DNA of 64,000 nt from Burkholderiales bacterium (GCA_020851235.1 JADZDD010000011.1:124001-188000); one strand, 5' to 3'; shown: positions 15,575 to 24,769, numbered from the stretch's first letter. Numbers and translations are program-made. Notes: a model not told the origin generated them from the sequence alone.

Positions 15575-16450
15575 ATGAAAATCGACCTGGCGGCGATCGA
15601 GGATGCGAGCCGCGAGCTCTACATCCGGGCATTGAAGATGCTCCCGCCCGACATCAAGGAAGGCTTCGACGCCCTCGTCACGCACGAAAGCGACTCGACC
15701 GCGCGCGGCGTGCTGGGGACGATGATCACCAACATCACGATCGCCGAGCGCGACGACAATCTCTTGTGCCAGGATACGGGGCTTCCGATCTACAACGTCG
15801 AGATCGGGCGTGGCGTGGACGTCGACGGCTACGGCCTCAAGATGGCGATCCGCCGCGGCTGTGAGCGGGCAACGCGCGAACACCCGCTGCGCTCGTCGGT
15901 GGTGCATCCGCTGACCCGGCACAACGAACACACGTCATGCGGCATCGAGATGCCGGCGATTCACATCGACTTCATCGATGCCGACGAGACGCTGCGCATC
16001 ACCATGATCCCGAAAGGCAGCGGCTCGGAGAACAACTCCTTCCTGCGCATGGCCATCCCGGCCGAGGGCGTCGACGCGGTCAAGACCTTCGTGATCGACT
16101 GCGTGCTGGCTGCGGGCGGCAAGACGTGCCCGCCGACGATCGTCGGCGTCGGCATCGGTGGCACGTCGGACCTGTGTGTCGCGCTCGCCAAGCGCGCCGC
16201 GACCCGAGCGCTCGGCACGCACTGCGCCGACCCGGACGGTGCCGCGCTGGAGGCCGCGCTGTCGCCGGCGGTGAATGCGCTCGGCGTCGGACCCCAGGGG
16301 CTCGGCGGCGATGCCACGTCCTTTGCCGTCCACGTCGAACTGGCCGCGACGCACATCACCATGAACCCGGTGGCCGTCAACATGCAGTGCCACTCGGCGC
16401 GGCGAGCGTCGGCGACCTTCACCCCCGCCGGCGTCGCGTACGGCTATTGA
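15575..16450 (+). CDS. class I fumarate hydratase, alpha (N-terminal) subunit
   Basis: A 291-residue [4Fe-4S] hydro-lyase alpha subunit of the two-subunit class I fumarase / L-tartrate dehydratase family. The likely cluster cysteines are in LLCQDTGLPIYN, KTCPPTIVGVGIGG and MQCHSARRASATF. KGSGSENNSFLRM and HNEHTSCGIEMPAIHIDF are also conserved. The reaction is reversible hydration of fumarate to malate; tartrate or mesaconate remain possible because the families are close. It lies 19 nt after the anchor gene and 67 nt before the beta subunit. Confidence 0.9.
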   Translation: MKIDLAAIEDASRELYIRALKMLPPDIKEGFDALVTHESDSTARGVLGTMITNITIAERDDNLLCQDTGLPIYNVEIGRGVDVDGYGLKMAIRRGCERATREHPLRSSVVHPLTRHNEHTSCGIEMPAIHIDFIDADETLRITMIPKGSGSENNSFLRMAIPAEGVDAVKTFVIDCVLAAGGKTCPPTIVGVGIGGTSDLCVALAKRAATRALGTHCADPDGAALEAALSPAVNALGVGPQGLGGDATSFAVHVELAATHITMNPVAVNMQCHSARRASATFTPAGVAYGY

Positions 16451-16517
16451 CGCGCACCGGCATCGGCAGGATCAACTGCCGCCGTGCACCCGTGCAGTGA
16501 GTGACCGAGGATCGACC

Positions 16518-17129
16518 ATGTCCCACCACGAACTCGAATTGCCCGTCGATGAAGCGGCGGTGCGACGCCTTCGCATCGGCGATACCGTGACCCTGCAGCG
16601 CACGCTCTTCGGCATCCGCGATGCGACGCAGATCCACATGTTCGATCATGGCCGCACGACGCGCTTCGATCTCGCCGGGCACGCCGTGATCCACACCGCC
16701 CCGAACGTGCGCAAGGTGACGCCCGACGCGACGAATCCTGCCGGGTACGCACCCGTGTGCATCGGCACCACGACGTCGGATCGCATGGAGCGCTTCACCC
16801 GGCCGCTGCTCGAGCGTTGTGGCGTGCGCATCATCGTCGGCAAGGGGGGATTGCGCGAGGCATCGGCCGCCGCGTTTCGCGATCTCGGCGGCGTCTACCT
16901 CGCGATCGTCGGCGGTACGGCGGCGCTGGAGACGACGTGGATCGAGGCGATCGAGGATGTCGATCTCGACGACCTCAATCCCGAATCATTGTGGAAATTT
17001 CGCATTCGCGACTTCGGACCGCTGCTCGTCGGCATGGACAGCGTCGGCGGCAGCCTCTACGAGACGGTGCGGGAGCACGCGGCGGCCAAGCGCGCCGCCG
17101 TGCTGGCGACCCTCGGCGTCAAGGCGTGA
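16518..17129 (+). CDS. class I fumarate hydratase, beta (C-terminal) subunit
   Basis: A 203-residue beta subunit of the class I fumarase / tartrate dehydratase pair. GDTVTLQRTLFGIRDATQIH, IGTTTSDRME, IIVGKGGLREASAAAFRDLG and the C-terminal ESLWKFRIRDFGPLLVGMD are family hallmarks. The ATG at 16518 is fixed by GAGG 7 nt upstream; an in-frame GTG at 16497 has no such site. Its stop overlaps the flavoprotein start as GTGA, so the two genes are translationally coupled. Confidence 0.9.
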   Translation: MSHHELELPVDEAAVRRLRIGDTVTLQRTLFGIRDATQIHMFDHGRTTRFDLAGHAVIHTAPNVRKVTPDATNPAGYAPVCIGTTTSDRMERFTRPLLERCGVRIIVGKGGLREASAAAFRDLGGVYLAIVGGTAALETTWIEAIEDVDLDDLNPESLWKFRIRDFGPLLVGMDSVGGSLYETVREHAAAKRAAVLATLGVKA

Positions 17130-18838
17130 AGCGCCTCGTCACCGACGTCCTGATCCTGGGCTCGGGTGGCGCCGGGCTGTTCGCCGCGCTGCACGCGCAG
17201 CAGACGGCGCCCGAGCTCTCGATCACGGTGGCGGTCAAGGGACTCCTCGGCAAGTGCGGCTGCACGCGCATGGTGCAAGGCGGCTACAACGTCGCGCTGG
17301 CCCAGGGCGATTCGATCGAGCGCCATTTCATGGATACGATCGAGGGGTCGAAGTGGCTCGCCGACCAGGATCTCGCGTGGGCGCTCGTGAATGGCGCCGT
17401 CGAGCGCATCCACGAACTCGAGAATGAGCTCGGCTGCTTCTTCGATCGCAACCCCGACGGCACGGTGCACCAGAAGGCGTTCGCCGGCCAGACGTTCGAC
17501 CGCACCGTGCACAAGGGCGACCTCACCGGCATCGAGATCATCAACCGCCTGGCCGAGCAGGTCTGGGCGCGCGACATTGCGCGCCTCGAGGACCATCGCG
17601 CGATCGAACTCATCAGGACGGCGGAAGGCGACGCGCTCGCCGGCGTGCTGATGATCGACATGCCGCGCGGTGAGTTCGTTTTCGTGCAGGCGAAGGCCGT
17701 CCTGCTCGCGACCGGCGGTGGCCCGACGATGTACCGCTACCACACCCCGTCGGGCGACAAGAGTTGCGACGGGCTCGCGATGGCGCTGCGCGCCGGCCTC
17801 GCATTGCGCGACATGGAGATGGTGCAGTTCCATCCCACCGGATTGCTCGCCGGATCGGGCACGCGGATGACGGGCACCGTCCTCGAGGAGGGGCTGCGCG
17901 GCGCCGGAGGCCACCTCCTCAACGGCGCCGGCGAGCGCTTCATGCATCACCACGATGCACGCGGCGAGCGGGCGACGCGCGACGTCGTCTCGCGCGGCAT
18001 CGACGCCGAGATGCGTGCGGGGCGAACCACGCCGAACGGCGGCGTGTGGATCGACATGCGCCATCTCGGCGCCGACAACGTCCGACGTCAGTTCAAGGGT
18101 ATGGTCGAGCGCTGCGCCGATTGCGGCTTCGACCTCGCCGGAGGCCTGGTCGAGGTGGTCCCCACCGCGCACTACATGATGGGTGGCGTGCGCTTCACCC
18201 CGGATGGGCGCACGGCGTTGCCCGGGCTCTTTGCCGCCGGCGAGGACACGGGCGGCGTGCACGGCGCGAACCGGCTCGGCGGCAACGGCGTTGCCAATTC
18301 GACCGTATTCGGCGGGATCGCCGGCGACTCGATCGGTGCGTTCGTGCGCCGCGAGGGACGCCTGCGTGAGCCCGATGCCGCAGCCATCGCCCGCAGCATC
18401 GCGCGCCACGAGGCGCCCTTTGCCGCGGCCCCGGGCTCGCTCGAAGGCGTGCGGGAAGCCCTCTACACGACGATGTGGGACGACGTGGGGATCGTGCGCG
18501 ACGCGGCGGGACTGCGGCGCGCCAGCGCGGCGCTCGCGCGCCTGCGCACGGAACTCCAGCACGTCGGGGTGGCCGATGGTGATCGCGGATTCAATACGCA
18601 CTGGCACGATTGGCTCAATCTCGCGAGCCTCATCGACGTGGGTGAAGTCATCGCCATGGCCGCGTTGGCGCGCGAGGACTCGCGCGGCGCGCATTTTCGC
18701 CGCGATTTCCCGCAAACCGGCGAGCTCACGTCGTCGACCTTCACCGAGGTGCGCCGGCACGATGCGGGATACACGCTCACGCACGAACCCGTGCGCTTCA
18801 CGCGCGTCGCTCCGGGGCAGAGTCTTCTCACGGCTTGA
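17126..18838 (+). CDS. succinate dehydrogenase/fumarate reductase flavoprotein subunit with Cys at the FAD-linking position
   Basis: A 570-residue SdhA/FrdA-family flavoprotein. GSGGAGLFAALHA binds FAD at the N-terminus. Active-site elements are intact: VQFHPTG, ATRDVVSRG, VVPTAHYMMGG and HGANRLGGNG. In E. coli SdhA and FrdA a His in the motif SHTVAA(Q/E)GG links FAD covalently. Here the aligned residue is Cys46 in CGCTRMVQGG, so covalent His-FAD cannot form. The start is GTG at 17126, overlapping the fumarase stop by 4 nt. It is the last gene of the operon. The missing His suggests a fumarate reductase-biased enzyme or a different enoate substrate; that is inference. Confidence 0.92.
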   Translation: MKRLVTDVLILGSGGAGLFAALHAQQTAPELSITVAVKGLLGKCGCTRMVQGGYNVALAQGDSIERHFMDTIEGSKWLADQDLAWALVNGAVERIHELENELGCFFDRNPDGTVHQKAFAGQTFDRTVHKGDLTGIEIINRLAEQVWARDIARLEDHRAIELIRTAEGDALAGVLMIDMPRGEFVFVQAKAVLLATGGGPTMYRYHTPSGDKSCDGLAMALRAGLALRDMEMVQFHPTGLLAGSGTRMTGTVLEEGLRGAGGHLLNGAGERFMHHHDARGERATRDVVSRGIDAEMRAGRTTPNGGVWIDMRHLGADNVRRQFKGMVERCADCGFDLAGGLVEVVPTAHYMMGGVRFTPDGRTALPGLFAAGEDTGGVHGANRLGGNGVANSTVFGGIAGDSIGAFVRREGRLREPDAAAIARSIARHEAPFAAAPGSLEGVREALYTTMWDDVGIVRDAAGLRRASAALARLRTELQHVGVADGDRGFNTHWHDWLNLASLIDVGEVIAMAALAREDSRGAHFRRDFPQTGELTSSTFTEVRRHDAGYTLTHEPVRFTRVAPGQSLLTA

Positions 18839-18865
18839 CCCTGGACTGCACCGGGCGCGGCGGCG

Positions 18866-19618
18866 TCAGGAGGTGAGGTTGCGGTAGAGGAGGTTGACCG
18901 CCCCCAGCAGCAGGACGGCGTGGATCGTCTGCACCACGCGTTCTGCCGGCAGTCGATGATGGAAGTGGCTGCCGAGCCACAGCCCGAGGAACCCGAGCGG
19001 AACGAGCACGGCGCACAGGGCGAGGAGCCCGGGCTGCGCGTACAGGCCCGTCCCCGCGAAGAGCGTCAGGCGAACGACGGCCGTCATCAGGATCAGCATG
19101 CCCATCGTCGCGCGCAGCACGCGCGCGTCGGGCAAGCGGCGCGTCACGTAGATCGTGTAGATCGGGCCGCCGGTGCCGTAGAGCGCGGTGAACACGCCTC
19201 CGGCCGTGCCGAACGACGGCGCCCAGCGCCGCGAGATCGGCTCGCGATGCGGCTTGCCGAAATGCGCGCGTGCGAGGTAGCCCAGCACGAACAGCGCGAG
19301 CAAGAGGAGCAAGGCACGCTCCGGCGCGCGAACGAGCAGCGTGACGCCGGCGAGCATCCCGGCGACCACCCAGGGTGCGAGCACGGCAAGCTCGCGCCAG
19401 GCGACGAGGCCACGGGTGCGCAAGGCGAGCAACGAGCCGCCGCACAGGTCGAGCAGGACCATCATCGGCACCGCGAACTTGAGCGGCAAGAGCACGACGA
19501 GGAACGGCATGGCGGTGATCGACGAGCCGAAGCCCGTCAGGCCGAAGACCGTGTACGCGACGAGCACGATCAGCCCGACGGCGACGATGGTCGCGGCGTC
19601 GAAGGGTGGCAGGAGCAA
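18866..19618 (-). CDS. TauE/SafE family anion exporter
   Basis: A 250-residue membrane protein with about eight hydrophobic segments and the internally repeated architecture of TauE/SafE (TSUP). GLTGFGSSITAMPFLVVLLP near the N-terminus and ALYGTGGPIYTIY in the second half are the paired signature motifs. Members export sulfite, sulfoacetate or other organic anions. It lies 71 nt after the NitT/TauT permease on the same strand, as expected for release of a product from an imported sulfonate. The start is an apparent TTG at 19618 without a clear ribosome binding site. Confidence 0.85.
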   Translation of the reverse strand: MLLPPFDAATIVAVGLIVLVAYTVFGLTGFGSSITAMPFLVVLLPLKFAVPMMVLLDLCGGSLLALRTRGLVAWRELAVLAPWVVAGMLAGVTLLVRAPERALLLLLALFVLGYLARAHFGKPHREPISRRWAPSFGTAGGVFTALYGTGGPIYTIYVTRRLPDARVLRATMGMLILMTAVVRLTLFAGTGLYAQPGLLALCAVLVPLGFLGLWLGSHFHHRLPAERVVQTIHAVLLLGAVNLLYRNLTS

Positions 19619-19689
19619 GGCCTAGCGCACCGCGGTCACGCGTGGCAAGACAGCCAACCCCGAACGCACGCCCGTGGCGGCCGTGAGCA

Positions 19690-20571
19690 TCAGTTCTGCA
19701 TGCCCCAGCGGCGCACCGTTCGCCGTTCGATCACGCGAAAGATGAGGTTCTCGACGACGAGTCCGATGAGAATCACGGTCAGCAAGCCCGCGAACACGTT
19801 GGCGATCTCGAGGGCATTCTTGTTCTCGTAGATGTACCAGCCGAGCCCGCCGGCACCCGAACTCACGCCGAAGACGAGCTCGGATGCGATGAGCGTGCGC
19901 CACGCGAACGCCCAGCCGATCTTGAGCCCCGTGAGGATCGACGGCAGTGCCGCCGGAATGAGGAGTTTCGAGACGTAGCTCAAGCCGGTGAGCCCGTAGT
20001 TGCGTCCGACCATGCGCATCGTCGGCGACACCGCCATGAAGCCGGCGTGCGTATTGAGCGCCACCGCCCAGACGACCGAATGGACGAGGACGAAGACGAG
20101 ACTCCCGTAGCCAAGGCCAAACCAGATCAGCGCGATCGGCAACAGCGCAATGGCGGGCAACGGGTTGAACATCGCCGTCAGCGTCTCCAGGAGGTCGTTG
20201 CCGACCTGCGTGAAGATCCCGAACGCCGTGAGCAGCGCCGCGAAGACGATCCCGGCCGCGTAGCCCATCATCAGGACCTCGAGCGACGTCGTCAGCTTGC
20301 GGGGAATCTCACCGGTCGCGATGCCCGCGAACAGCGCGTGGAGCGTGTCACTGAACGTCGGCAGGAGCAGTGCGTTGTTGAGCAGGCGCGCGCCGATCTC
20401 CCACGCGACCGCAAGCACCAGCAGGATCACGGTCTTGCGCAGGATCGGCCAGTTGTACAGGCGCTCGAAGGTGGACAGCGGCGCCTCGACCACGCCGAAC
20501 GCCGACGGATCAGAGGGCTTTCCCGTGATTTCCGGGCGATCGACCAGGATCGCGGCTTCGGCGTCAGGCAT
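19690..20571 (-). CDS. NitT/TauT-type ABC transporter permease
   Basis: A 293-residue inner-membrane permease of the SsuC/TauC family with about six transmembrane segments. The coupling loop is visible as MRMVGRNYGLTGLSYVSKLL followed by IPAALPSILTGLKIGWAFAW, the EAA-type motif. The first about 35 residues are hydrophilic. Its start overlaps the stop of the ATPase gene by 8 nt (ATGCCTGA). It partners the ATPase and binding protein upstream; substrate is not determined. Confidence 0.92.
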   Translation of the reverse strand: MPDAEAAILVDRPEITGKPSDPSAFGVVEAPLSTFERLYNWPILRKTVILLVLAVAWEIGARLLNNALLLPTFSDTLHALFAGIATGEIPRKLTTSLEVLMMGYAAGIVFAALLTAFGIFTQVGNDLLETLTAMFNPLPAIALLPIALIWFGLGYGSLVFVLVHSVVWAVALNTHAGFMAVSPTMRMVGRNYGLTGLSYVSKLLIPAALPSILTGLKIGWAFAWRTLIASELVFGVSSGAGGLGWYIYENKNALEIANVFAGLLTVILIGLVVENLIFRVIERRTVRRWGMQN

Positions 20572-21331
20572 GGGCTGCCTCCTCACTGAAGAGCATGTCG
20601 TTGATGCGCTCTTCGAGCAACCGCGCGCTCTCCCCGGCGACTTCCGCGCGTGGGACGCTCGCGAGCTCGGCCTTCACCTGACCCGGGTGCGGCGTCAGGA
20701 GCAGGATCCGGCTCCCGCACTTGACCGCCTCGGCGATCGAGTGCGTGACGAAGAGGACCGTGAAGTGCGTCTCGTCCCAAAGGTCGATCAGCTCGTCCTG
20801 CATGCGCCGGCGCGTGAGCGCATCGAGCGCCGCGTACGGTTCGTCCATGAGCAGCATCGCCGGCTCCATCGCCATGGCCCGCGCGATGGCGACGCGCTGC
20901 TTCATGCCTCCCGACAGCAGATGCGGATGATGATCGGCGAACTTGGCGAGATTCACCTTGGCGATGAAGTGCAGCGCGCGCTCGGCCGCGACCTTCGGCG
21001 GATACTTGCGCGAGGCGAGCATGGGAAACATGACGTTCTCGCGGACGGTCTTCCAGGGCAAGAGCTGGTCGAACTCCTGGAAGACCATCATCCGGTCGGG
21101 CCCGGGCTTTCTCACCGGCTGCCCGTCGAGCAGGATCTCGCCCTCCGATGGTGCGATGTAGCCGCCAACGGCCTTGAGGAGCGTCGACTTCCCGCAACCC
21201 GACGGCCCGAGGAGCACGTAGCGGTCGGAGCGAAAGACCTGGAAGTCGACGCGCCAGGTCGCCGTCACCAAATGTTCGCGCGTCTTGTACTGGAGCGTGA
21301 CGCCGCGAACGTCGAGCAGCGGCGCCTGCAT
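20564..21331 (-). CDS. NitT/TauT-type ABC transporter ATP-binding protein
   Basis: A 255-residue ABC ATPase of the SsuB/TauB family. Walker A is GPSGCGKSTLL, the Q-loop is VFQEFDQLLPW, the signature is LLSGGMKQRVAIARA, Walker B is MLLMDEPYAALD and the switch His is in FVTHSIAEAV. The start at 21331 shares one base with the stop of the binding-protein gene (TGATG), so translation is coupled. Confidence 0.94.
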   Translation of the reverse strand: MQAPLLDVRGVTLQYKTREHLVTATWRVDFQVFRSDRYVLLGPSGCGKSTLLKAVGGYIAPSEGEILLDGQPVRKPGPDRMMVFQEFDQLLPWKTVRENVMFPMLASRKYPPKVAAERALHFIAKVNLAKFADHHPHLLSGGMKQRVAIARAMAMEPAMLLMDEPYAALDALTRRRMQDELIDLWDETHFTVLFVTHSIAEAVKCGSRILLLTPHPGQVKAELASVPRAEVAGESARLLEERINDMLFSEEAAHA

Positions 21332-22365
21332 CAGCTTCCCGGCAGCTTGTGCACGTTGTCGAAGAACATGGCCTTCCACGACTCAGGCTTCACCTTGATC
21401 GAGCCAATGCGCAGCATGAAGTCGACGTACTTCATCGTGTTCTGTGGCGTCAGCGTGAATACCATCGTGGGGTCATCGAGCATCTTGACGATCTGATCGA
21501 TCGAGCTCTTGTCCTTGCTCATCCGCAGGTACGTCTCCGCGACGGCACGGTGATCCTTGTTGATCTGCGCGGTGGCCTGCTCGAGCGCCGTGATGAAGGC
21601 GCCGTAGACCTTCGGATTCGCGGCCTGGAACTTCGACGACGTCCAGATCACGTTGAACGTCGCAGGCCCGCCCAGGACATCGAACGAGCTCAGCACGCGG
21701 TGGATGCTGGGGTCGGCGAGCTCCTGGAACTGGAACGGTGGCGAGGTGAAGTGCGCGGTGATCTCGCTCTTGCCGGACAGCAGCGCGGCCATCCCGTCGG
21801 GATGGCTCATCGACACGGTGAGGCGATCGAGCTCGTTCTGCTTTCCTGCGCCAAAAGCCTGCTCCGCCGCCATCTGCAAGGTCACGGCCTGGATCGACAC
21901 CTTCACCGCCGGCAGCGCGATCTTGTCCTTGTCGGTGAAATCCTTGAGGGACTTGACGTTCGGGTTGCGCGTGTTGAGGTAGAGCGGCATCGAGTTGATG
22001 GCCGCTGCACCCTTGACGTTGTAGTTGCCGTGCGTCTTGGCCCACAGCGTCACGAAGGGTCCGACCCCACCGGCCGCGAAATCGAGACTGTCCGACAGGA
22101 GCGCGTCGTTCATGACGTTGCCACCGGCGAAGGTCGCCCACGTGACCTTGAGATTCGGGACACCTGCGGCGGCAGCCGCCTTCTCGATGAGCTTCTGGTC
22201 CTCCATGAGCATCAGCGGGAGGTAGCTGATCCCGTACTGCCGCGCGATCCTCAGCTCGCCCGTTTCCGCTGCCGCCGTCGAAATGCCTGCAAACGTTGCC
22301 ATCGCGGCTGCGGCGACCATCGCCGCCAGCGCGGTCCTGCGTCCTGCAAGGGAATGTTGCTTCAC
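21331..22365 (-). CDS. ABC transporter substrate-binding protein, NitT/TauT family
   Basis: A 344-residue periplasmic binding protein. The N-terminus has a basic start and a hydrophobic signal segment (LAAMVAAAAMATFAGISTAA). The mature part begins with GELRIARQYGISYLPLMLME, the usual opening of nitrate/sulfonate/taurine binders, and includes SDSLDFAAGGVGPFVTLW. The GTG start at 22365 has GGAGGAG close upstream. It is first in the operon binding protein-ATPase-permease-TauE. The ligand cannot be read from sequence; the TauE partner favours an organic sulfonate or similar anion. Confidence 0.9.
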   Translation of the reverse strand: MKQHSLAGRRTALAAMVAAAAMATFAGISTAAAETGELRIARQYGISYLPLMLMEDQKLIEKAAAAAGVPNLKVTWATFAGGNVMNDALLSDSLDFAAGGVGPFVTLWAKTHGNYNVKGAAAINSMPLYLNTRNPNVKSLKDFTDKDKIALPAVKVSIQAVTLQMAAEQAFGAGKQNELDRLTVSMSHPDGMAALLSGKSEITAHFTSPPFQFQELADPSIHRVLSSFDVLGGPATFNVIWTSSKFQAANPKVYGAFITALEQATAQINKDHRAVAETYLRMSKDKSSIDQIVKMLDDPTMVFTLTPQNTMKYVDFMLRIGSIKVKPESWKAMFFDNVHKLPGS

Positions 22366-22829
22366 GAGCCTCTCCTCCGTGGTGGTTCCAACCGGACGGT
22401 GGTGCGCCACCATCCATGGCACAGCTGTCGCGACGATGTCGCTCGACGCCGATCTGCGTCGGCGTCCCCGATCTTACCCTCGAACCCGCGCCCTCCCGTG
22501 CGACACCCCGCCACGCGCCGATCGCTCGGGTCGATGCAGCGACACGTCACGCGGTGCAAGCCGCACCTGCGTTCCCATCACCTCACGCATCGAACCCGAT
22601 GTCAGCGATGGACACGCACTTGCACCCGATGCGTCGGTGTTCGCGCTCCGCATGAGCGTCGCGCGCGAAGGACGCGTCGCCGATGGCGACGATTATGCGG
22701 CGAAGCACGACCACTCGCCCATCGAGTCCTATAGATGACTTGAAGGTCTCCGGCGCGTGCCGCGACGAGACGTGCCGCGGGAAACGCGACGCGCCTGCCC
22801 ATGCGGCCGCGGCCGATCCGCCGATGAAG
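22366..22829. other. 464-bp intergenic region upstream of the ABC operon
   Basis: No convincing gene lies here. On the minus strand a TAAGAT at 22471-22476 could be a -10 box for the ABC operon, about 100 nt from its GTG. On the plus strand an open frame from 22436 to 22738 encodes about 100 residues with a charged C-terminus ending DHSPIESYR; it has no clear ribosome binding site or recognisable family, so I do not call it a gene. Nothing else repetitive or structured was noticed. Confidence 0.4.
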
Positions 22830-24761
22830 TTACTTTCCGAAGAGCTTGCCGATCGCCTTGCCGAGCGCATCGACCGCCGGCGCGACGACCTTGGATTCCG
22901 CGGCAGACCGGGCCGCCGCCGGCGCCGGCGCAGCCCCTAGCGCGATCTGGCATGGACCGGGGCCGCGCCCATCGGCCCAGCCGATGAGTGCCTGCGCCGC
23001 CGCCGAAATGCCGCCGGTCCCGATGGCCGCACCCACACTCGCGATCACCTTCGCCGAAGCGGCGACATCGACGCTCACGCGCGGCGACGCGAACGGTCCG
23101 CTCAGGCGGACGATGTCGGACAGCCCCGCGAAATCGAGCGAGATGCCTTGGCGAACCTGGGGTGCAAAGACGAGGTCGAGCGTCTCGTTGCGAAAATCGA
23201 GGACGCCGCTTGCCGCCACGCCGACCTTGGTCGTCTCCATCGCGAGCGCGCGGTCGCTGCGCGCGACCCCATCGCGCAGCGGCAGGTTCACCACCGCACA
23301 CACGAGTTCGGTCGTCGCATCGCGGGTGCGGAAGGGATTGAGCACGTTGCCCAGCTGCTCCCAGGCCGCCACCGGGTCGGCGACCTTCGGATTGACGATC
23401 GTGGCCGCTCCGCTCACGAAGCGCACGTTGCCGTTGGCGCTTGCGAGCCAGGCGCGCGGCGACGCGCCGCGCATGGTGAGCTGCACGGCAAGATCGCTCC
23501 GGCCGCCCTGCACCTCGCGGCTATGACCCGCGGCGGCAAGCAGGGACCCGAGGGTCAGCGCCTTGCCGTCGACGTCGAGCGCGAGGACGGCGGCTTCGGG
23601 GCGACTCGCGTCCACCGTCACGTTGCCGGAGATCGTCCCTCCCAACGCCCCCAGCGTGAAATCACGCATTTCGAAACGGCCATCGCGTAGCGTGATCGGC
23701 AGGAGCAGGTGGTCGTACGAGCGGCCATCGGCGGCCACGAGCTTGCCGATCGCGATCCGGCCCTCGGCGTCGACCCGGCGCAGCGCAGCGAAATCGATCG
23801 GGGTGTCGGGAATGAAGCGAGTGCCGCCCGACGGGCCCGGTGCGGGCGCCGCCGCTGCCGACGGCGCCACGGGAACGGGGACTGCGCGCAGTGCAAGCGT
23901 GGGCGCATCGAGGTCGAACGCAAGCTTCGGGCGCACGCCGCCGGTATCGACGGCGAACCTGCCCTTGACGGCGCTGCCGGCCAGCGTGAGGTGCAGGTCG
24001 TCGAGCGTGTAGCGATGGTCCTGCGCCCTCACCTTGGTCGCAACGGTGAATGGCTGCCCGTCGACCTCGCCGTGCACGTCGATGGGATATGGCCAGCGCT
24101 GCGCGGCGAGCGCGTGCAGCGGACCGATGACACCCGACAGGGTGACGGGCGTCGACCGCAGCCTGCCGCGAAAGTCGACGCGAAGGTCGGAGCCGGCTCC
24201 CCGGTCGCGCAGCACGAGCGTGTCGATGGCGATCGTGGTCGGCGCCACGCCGGCCGCGTCGCGATAGGTGATGACACCAGCGTCGATGCGAAGGTCGCCG
24301 ACCGCCACGGCGGCGGCGAGATGGGCGCCGCCCGTATCCGGCACCGCCGCCGGCGCGCCGGGGTCGGCCGGTCGCATCTCCCAGTTCCTTCGACCGCTCG
24401 CGTCGGTCTCGAGCGCGAATCGCGGTGCGATGACGTGGATCTCGCCCAACTCGAAGCGGCGTGCGAACAGTGGCAGGAGCGCGAGCGACAGCTCGACCCG
24501 CTGCGCCTTGACCATGTCCGGGGTCGACGCCCAAGCGGCATTGGACAGCGCCACGTCGGACAGCACGATGCGAGGGTGCAGCGACAAGGCGATGCGCGCG
24601 GCGCCGACGCGAAGCTCGCGCCCCGTGGCCTGTCGCACCTTGGCCTGCGCCGGCGCGATGAGCGTGGCCGGGTCGATCGTCGTGACGTACACGATCGCTC
24701 CCGCGACGGCGACCACGACGAGGGCGGCGCCGATGCCCAGGACCTTGAGGAGCACGCGCAT
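22830..24761 (-). CDS. AsmA family protein
   Basis: A 643-residue AsmA/TamB-like protein. An N-terminal membrane anchor (about 5-27, VLGIGAALVVVAVAGAIVYV) precedes a large, mostly beta-strand periplasmic region. Family features are RELRVGAARIALSLHPRIVL near the start, a poly-Ala/Pro linker around 310-330, and the C-terminal segment GVAASGVLDFRNETLDLVF. AsmA-like proteins are thought to act as intermembrane lipid-transfer bridges. It is divergent from the LytS kinase operon. A TAGAAT box 8 nt before the ATG suggests a very short leader. Confidence 0.87.
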   Translation of the reverse strand: MRVLLKVLGIGAALVVVAVAGAIVYVTTIDPATLIAPAQAKVRQATGRELRVGAARIALSLHPRIVLSDVALSNAAWASTPDMVKAQRVELSLALLPLFARRFELGEIHVIAPRFALETDASGRRNWEMRPADPGAPAAVPDTGGAHLAAAVAVGDLRIDAGVITYRDAAGVAPTTIAIDTLVLRDRGAGSDLRVDFRGRLRSTPVTLSGVIGPLHALAAQRWPYPIDVHGEVDGQPFTVATKVRAQDHRYTLDDLHLTLAGSAVKGRFAVDTGGVRPKLAFDLDAPTLALRAVPVPVAPSAAAAPAPGPSGGTRFIPDTPIDFAALRRVDAEGRIAIGKLVAADGRSYDHLLLPITLRDGRFEMRDFTLGALGGTISGNVTVDASRPEAAVLALDVDGKALTLGSLLAAAGHSREVQGGRSDLAVQLTMRGASPRAWLASANGNVRFVSGAATIVNPKVADPVAAWEQLGNVLNPFRTRDATTELVCAVVNLPLRDGVARSDRALAMETTKVGVAASGVLDFRNETLDLVFAPQVRQGISLDFAGLSDIVRLSGPFASPRVSVDVAASAKVIASVGAAIGTGGISAAAQALIGWADGRGPGPCQIALGAAPAPAAARSAAESKVVAPAVDALGKAIGKLFGK

Positions 24762-24769
24762 GGCGCGAA

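Noticed and set aside
22436-22738. About 100-residue plus-strand open frame as a gene
   Set aside because: No ribosome binding site, no recognisable family, and the frame extends from antisense sequence of the binding-protein gene.
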